Below are positions 61,714-64,000 of a stretch of 64,000 nt of DNA, piece after piece. Below the pieces are notes generated by a model. That model did not search any database and was not told the origin of the DNA. It saw nothing but the letters and a program-made list of their open reading frames with translations. This stretch comes from Sphingomonas taxi (GTDB lineage: Bacteria; Pseudomonadota; Alphaproteobacteria; Sphingomonadales; Sphingomonadaceae): positions 1 to 64,000 of the forward strand of contig QFQI01000006.1 in the NCBI GenBank assembly GCA_003243195.1, written 5' to 3'. The position numbers and the translations under genes are program-made. Within the stretch, counting starts at the first letter, position 1. Each line of letters opens with the position of its first letter.

Positions 61714-62805
61714 TTATCGCCCGCCGTCGACCGCGGCGCGCCCCAGCGCGGGATCGTCGGTGAACAGCGCATCGACACCCAGTGCGATATAGCGGCGCAT
61801 CTCGGCGATGGACCCGGCGTCGTGGCGCGCGTCGGCCCCGGCGTCGCTGCGGAAGTCGGCGGCGAGGAAGCGGTTCTCGGGCCGGAACGTCCATGGGCAC
61901 ACCTGCAGCCCGGCGGCATGCGCGTCGGCGACCAGCGTGGTCGGCGCGGCGAGCCGGCCATCCGGGCCGAGCGGGATCAGCGCGCGGGTGTTGGGGGCGA
62001 CCACGTCGGCGTAGCGCGCCATCTCGCGCAGTCCCGCCGGCGAGGCCATGGCGCCATAGGTGAGCGCGTCGCCAGCCGCCGCCACGTCCGCCGGCCGCTG
62101 GTCGGGCGCACCGAGTAGCTGCACCAGCCGCACGTTGCCGGTGCGCGGCAGCCTGGTGCGTAGATAGCGCAGGTTGGCGACCTCGAACGACTGCACCTGC
62201 ACCGGCGCGCGCCGCGTATAGTCATGCGCGGCGAGCAGGGCGAGGAAGCGATCCTCCACCGGCAGGCCAACGCCCCTGAAATATGTCGAATGCTTCAGTT
62301 CGGGGACCAGCCCGATCGTGCGTCCGCGCGCCGCCGCCTCCGCCGCGGTGAAGTCGACGATCTCCTCGAACGAGACGATCTGGAACTGGCCGTCATAGCT
62401 TCGGCTTTCCGGCCGCACCGCGCCGAGCCGTTCCTTCGCACGCAGCGTCTTCAGCTCGGCGAAGGTGAAGTCCTCCGTGAACCAGCCGGTCTGCGTCTCG
62501 CCGTCGATCGTCCGGGTCGCGCGGCGGTTCGCGAACGCGCCATGCGCCGCGACGTCGGTGGTCTCGGCGATGTTGTTCTCGTGCCGGGCGACCAGCACGC
62601 CGTCCTTGGTCGGCACCAGATCGGGTTCGATGAAGTCCGCGCCGTCCGCGATCGCCCGGGCATAGGCCCCCAGCGTATGTTCGGGGCGCAGCGCCGACGC
62701 GCCGCGGTGCGCGAAGACGAGCGGCTTCGCCCGGGCGGGCGCCGCCCCCGCCGAGGACGCCACCCCCAGCGCGAGCGCGGAGCCGAGGGCGGCGCGACGC
62801 GTCAT
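61714..62805 (-). CDS. Glycerophosphodiester phosphodiesterase, exported
   Basis: The enzyme hydrolyses glycerophosphodiesters to glycerol-3-phosphate and alcohol. The 363-residue protein has a signal peptide (MTRRAALGSALALGVASSAG) and the GDPD core: His33-Arg34 in FAHRGASALRPEHT, Glu60/Asp62 in EPDLVPTKDG, and His75. The C-terminus has VDALFTDDPALG. ATG 62805 follows the TonB receptor stop by 5 bp, so the two are cotranscribed: uptake and cleavage of organic phosphate at the envelope. Confidence 0.94.
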   Translation of the reverse strand: MTRRAALGSALALGVASSAGAAPARAKPLVFAHRGASALRPEHTLGAYARAIADGADFIEPDLVPTKDGVLVARHENNIAETTDVAAHGAFANRRATRTIDGETQTGWFTEDFTFAELKTLRAKERLGAVRPESRSYDGQFQIVSFEEIVDFTAAEAAARGRTIGLVPELKHSTYFRGVGLPVEDRFLALLAAHDYTRRAPVQVQSFEVANLRYLRTRLPRTGNVRLVQLLGAPDQRPADVAAAGDALTYGAMASPAGLREMARYADVVAPNTRALIPLGPDGRLAAPTTLVADAHAAGLQVCPWTFRPENRFLAADFRSDAGADARHDAGSIAEMRRYIALGVDALFTDDPALGRAAVDGGR

Positions 62806-62810
62806 CACGC

Positions 62811-64000
62811 TCAGAACCCCGCGCTCAGCGTCACGAACGCCTGACGCGGCGCGAGCGGGAAGAAATTGTACGTGCCCGATGCCGCGCCGACGCTGATCGT
62901 CGAATAGGCCTTCTTGTCGGTGAGGTTGGTCACGTTCAGGCTGACGTTGAGCTTCTTCGCCAGACCCTCGCCCGACACCGGCAGGTCGAAGCCGACGCGT
63001 CCGGACAGCGTGAAATACCCCGGCACCCGCAGGTCGTTCGTGAACGTGGCATAGCGGCGACCGATATAGTCGCCGATCAGTTGCAGCTCCAGCCCGTCGC
63101 CGCTGAGCGTCGCCACGGTCTTGTTCAGCCAGTCGGGCGAGCCGGGCACCTTCTTGCCGGAGGTCGGGACCACGGTCGGCGGGTTGCCGGTCGTGTAATC
63201 GTCGGCATAGCGCGAATTGTTGTACGACAGCGCATTGTAGAGCGTGAAGGTTTCGCCGAAGCGCAGCGTCGCCGCGAAGTCGACGCCATCGGTCTTCACG
63301 TCGCCGACGTTGTCGATGATCGGCGCGCCGCTGGCGATGGCGGTGATGACCTGCGTCGGGCTGCGCGCGAGCAGCCGGTTCGAGAAGTCGACGTGGTAAT
63401 AGCTGATCTGGCCCTCGAACCCGGTCAGTGGCCCCAGGTCCAGCGCGCGGCGCGTGCGCACGCCCGCCTCGTAGGTCCAGCTCGTCTCCGGCTTGGTATT
63501 GTCCTTGAAGAATTCGAACAGCGTCTGGCTGCCCAGCGCGAACGGCGACAGCCCGGCGGCGGCGCTGGTCTGGAACTGGCGGATGTTCTTCTGCGCATTG
63601 ACGAACACCTGCTCGTTCGCGGTCGCGTCCCACAGCACGCCGGCCTGCGGCAGGAACCATTCGCTGGTGTTGATCCGCCCGACCGGCAGCTCGCGCGATC
63701 CGGTGAAGGAGCCGGGGATCGGCTGCACCGGGACGCGCTGGCGCGCGCGCTGGAAGGTGCTCTTGAACCCGGCCTGCAGGGTCAGCGTCGGCACGATCCG
63801 CCATGCGTCCTGGATATGCGTCTGGATCTCCTCGACCCGGATCTCGCTGCCATATTGGGTGATGAGCGGCTCGGCGAGGTCGCGCGGACGCTCATAGGGC
63901 GAGGACGGGTCGTTGACGTCCAGCGCATACCAGCGGCGATAGGCCGACGAGCTCTGGTGTTCGTACCATCCGCCCAGCTCGATCTGATGGTTGCCGAATT
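62811..64000 (-). CDS. TonB-dependent outer-membrane receptor (5' partial)
   Basis: The frame is open to the window edge and gives about 396 C-terminal residues. They are beta-barrel strands: TSWTYEAGVRTRRALDLGP, GFEGQISYYHVDFSNRLLA, RFGETFTLYNALSYNNSRYA, and a last strand QAFVTLSAGF ending in Phe. Plug and TonB box lie outside. Pairing with a glycerophosphodiesterase suggests a phosphate-limitation receptor for organic phosphate, but no Pho box can be checked here. Confidence 0.93.
   Translation of the reverse strand, partial: FGNHQIELGGWYEHQSSSAYRRWYALDVNDPSSPYERPRDLAEPLITQYGSEIRVEEIQTHIQDAWRIVPTLTLQAGFKSTFQRARQRVPVQPIPGSFTGSRELPVGRINTSEWFLPQAGVLWDATANEQVFVNAQKNIRQFQTSAAAGLSPFALGSQTLFEFFKDNTKPETSWTYEAGVRTRRALDLGPLTGFEGQISYYHVDFSNRLLARSPTQVITAIASGAPIIDNVGDVKTDGVDFAATLRFGETFTLYNALSYNNSRYADDYTTGNPPTVVPTSGKKVPGSPDWLNKTVATLSGDGLELQLIGDYIGRRYATFTNDLRVPGYFTLSGRVGFDLPVSGEGLAKKLNVSLNVTNLTDKKAYSTISVGAASGTYNFFPLAPRQAFVTLSAGF

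Noticed and set aside
62811..62813. Run-through fusion of the TonB receptor with the phosphodiesterase
   Set aside because: A long frame seems to join them, but it is out of frame with the receptor; the true receptor frame ends at TGA 62811-62813 and the phosphodiesterase has its own ATG and signal peptide.

Overview
The window is a GC-rich, densely coding chromosomal segment with all the marks of an alphaproteobacterium of the Sphingomonadaceae (Sphingomonas-like). The evidence is a complete glucose-6-phosphate/Entner-Doudoroff gene set (zwf, pgl, edd, glk, eda), TonB-dependent receptors, the alphaproteobacterial ATPase inhibitor zeta (DUF1476), an argS-SPOR-nagZ cluster, CsbD behind an EcfG-type stress promoter and an RpoH-type heat-shock promoter. 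There is no rRNA, tRNA, prophage, insertion sequence or CRISPR array. Assignments rest on reading the translated sequence; no database search was run.

Layout. 1-1.06 kb: the end of an unidentified gene and a FadR-type GntR regulator with a candidate operator. 1.05-10.9 kb: a complete assimilatory nitrate system on the minus strand, in transcription order nasT, nasS, a nitrate/nitrite MFS transporter, nirB, nirD, nasA, cobA. The transporter and nirB each have a leader that looks like a two-hairpin ANTAR target overlapping an intrinsic terminator, so NasT (with NasS as nitrate sensor) probably controls both by antitermination. 11-15.6 kb: a DUF4336 protein, bioF-bioD-bioA and a maleylacetoacetate isomerase. 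15.6-21.5 kb: the Entner-Doudoroff block on the minus strand. 21.5-25.9 kb: argC, a small SH3-like protein, a MarR regulator, secG and pyrG. 26-29.2 kb: a small heat-shock protein and a large TonB-dependent receptor. 29.7-32.5 kb: lolC, lolD and glutathione peroxidase. 32.7-37.1 kb: argS, a SPOR protein, a MipA-like outer-membrane protein and nagZ.

37.1-37.9 kb is a scar-like stretch: a frameshifted DUF1648-like remnant and a four-unit, 63-bp tandem palindromic array that runs into the end of accC. 37.9-41.6 kb: accC, accB, aroQ, a fused ThiS-ThiG and csbD. 41.7-47.4 kb: an ExoD-like protein, a ThDP-dependent enzyme, a HAD hydrolase, and the two subunits of a 3-oxoacid CoA-transferase with a lipoprotein acid phosphatase between them. 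47.4-52.3 kb: a GST, leuC, a 35-residue membrane peptide, leuD, a quinone oxidoreductase, ATPase inhibitor zeta, BolA and a monothiol glutaredoxin. 52.4-54.4 kb: blaI with a near-textbook operator, and an M56 peptidase. 54.6-64 kb: a metallo-hydrolase, a DUF4230 protein, nadA, a prolyl oligopeptidase, a zinc exporter, a spermidine-synthase-like protein, DUF6481, a glycerophosphodiester phosphodiesterase and a truncated TonB receptor.

Many neighbours overlap by exactly 4 bp (GTGA or ATGA), which points to pervasive translational coupling. The most informative signals are regulatory: the paired NasT leaders, an RpoH promoter with an SD-sequestering hairpin before the hsp20 gene, an EcfG promoter before csbD, and the BlaI operator.
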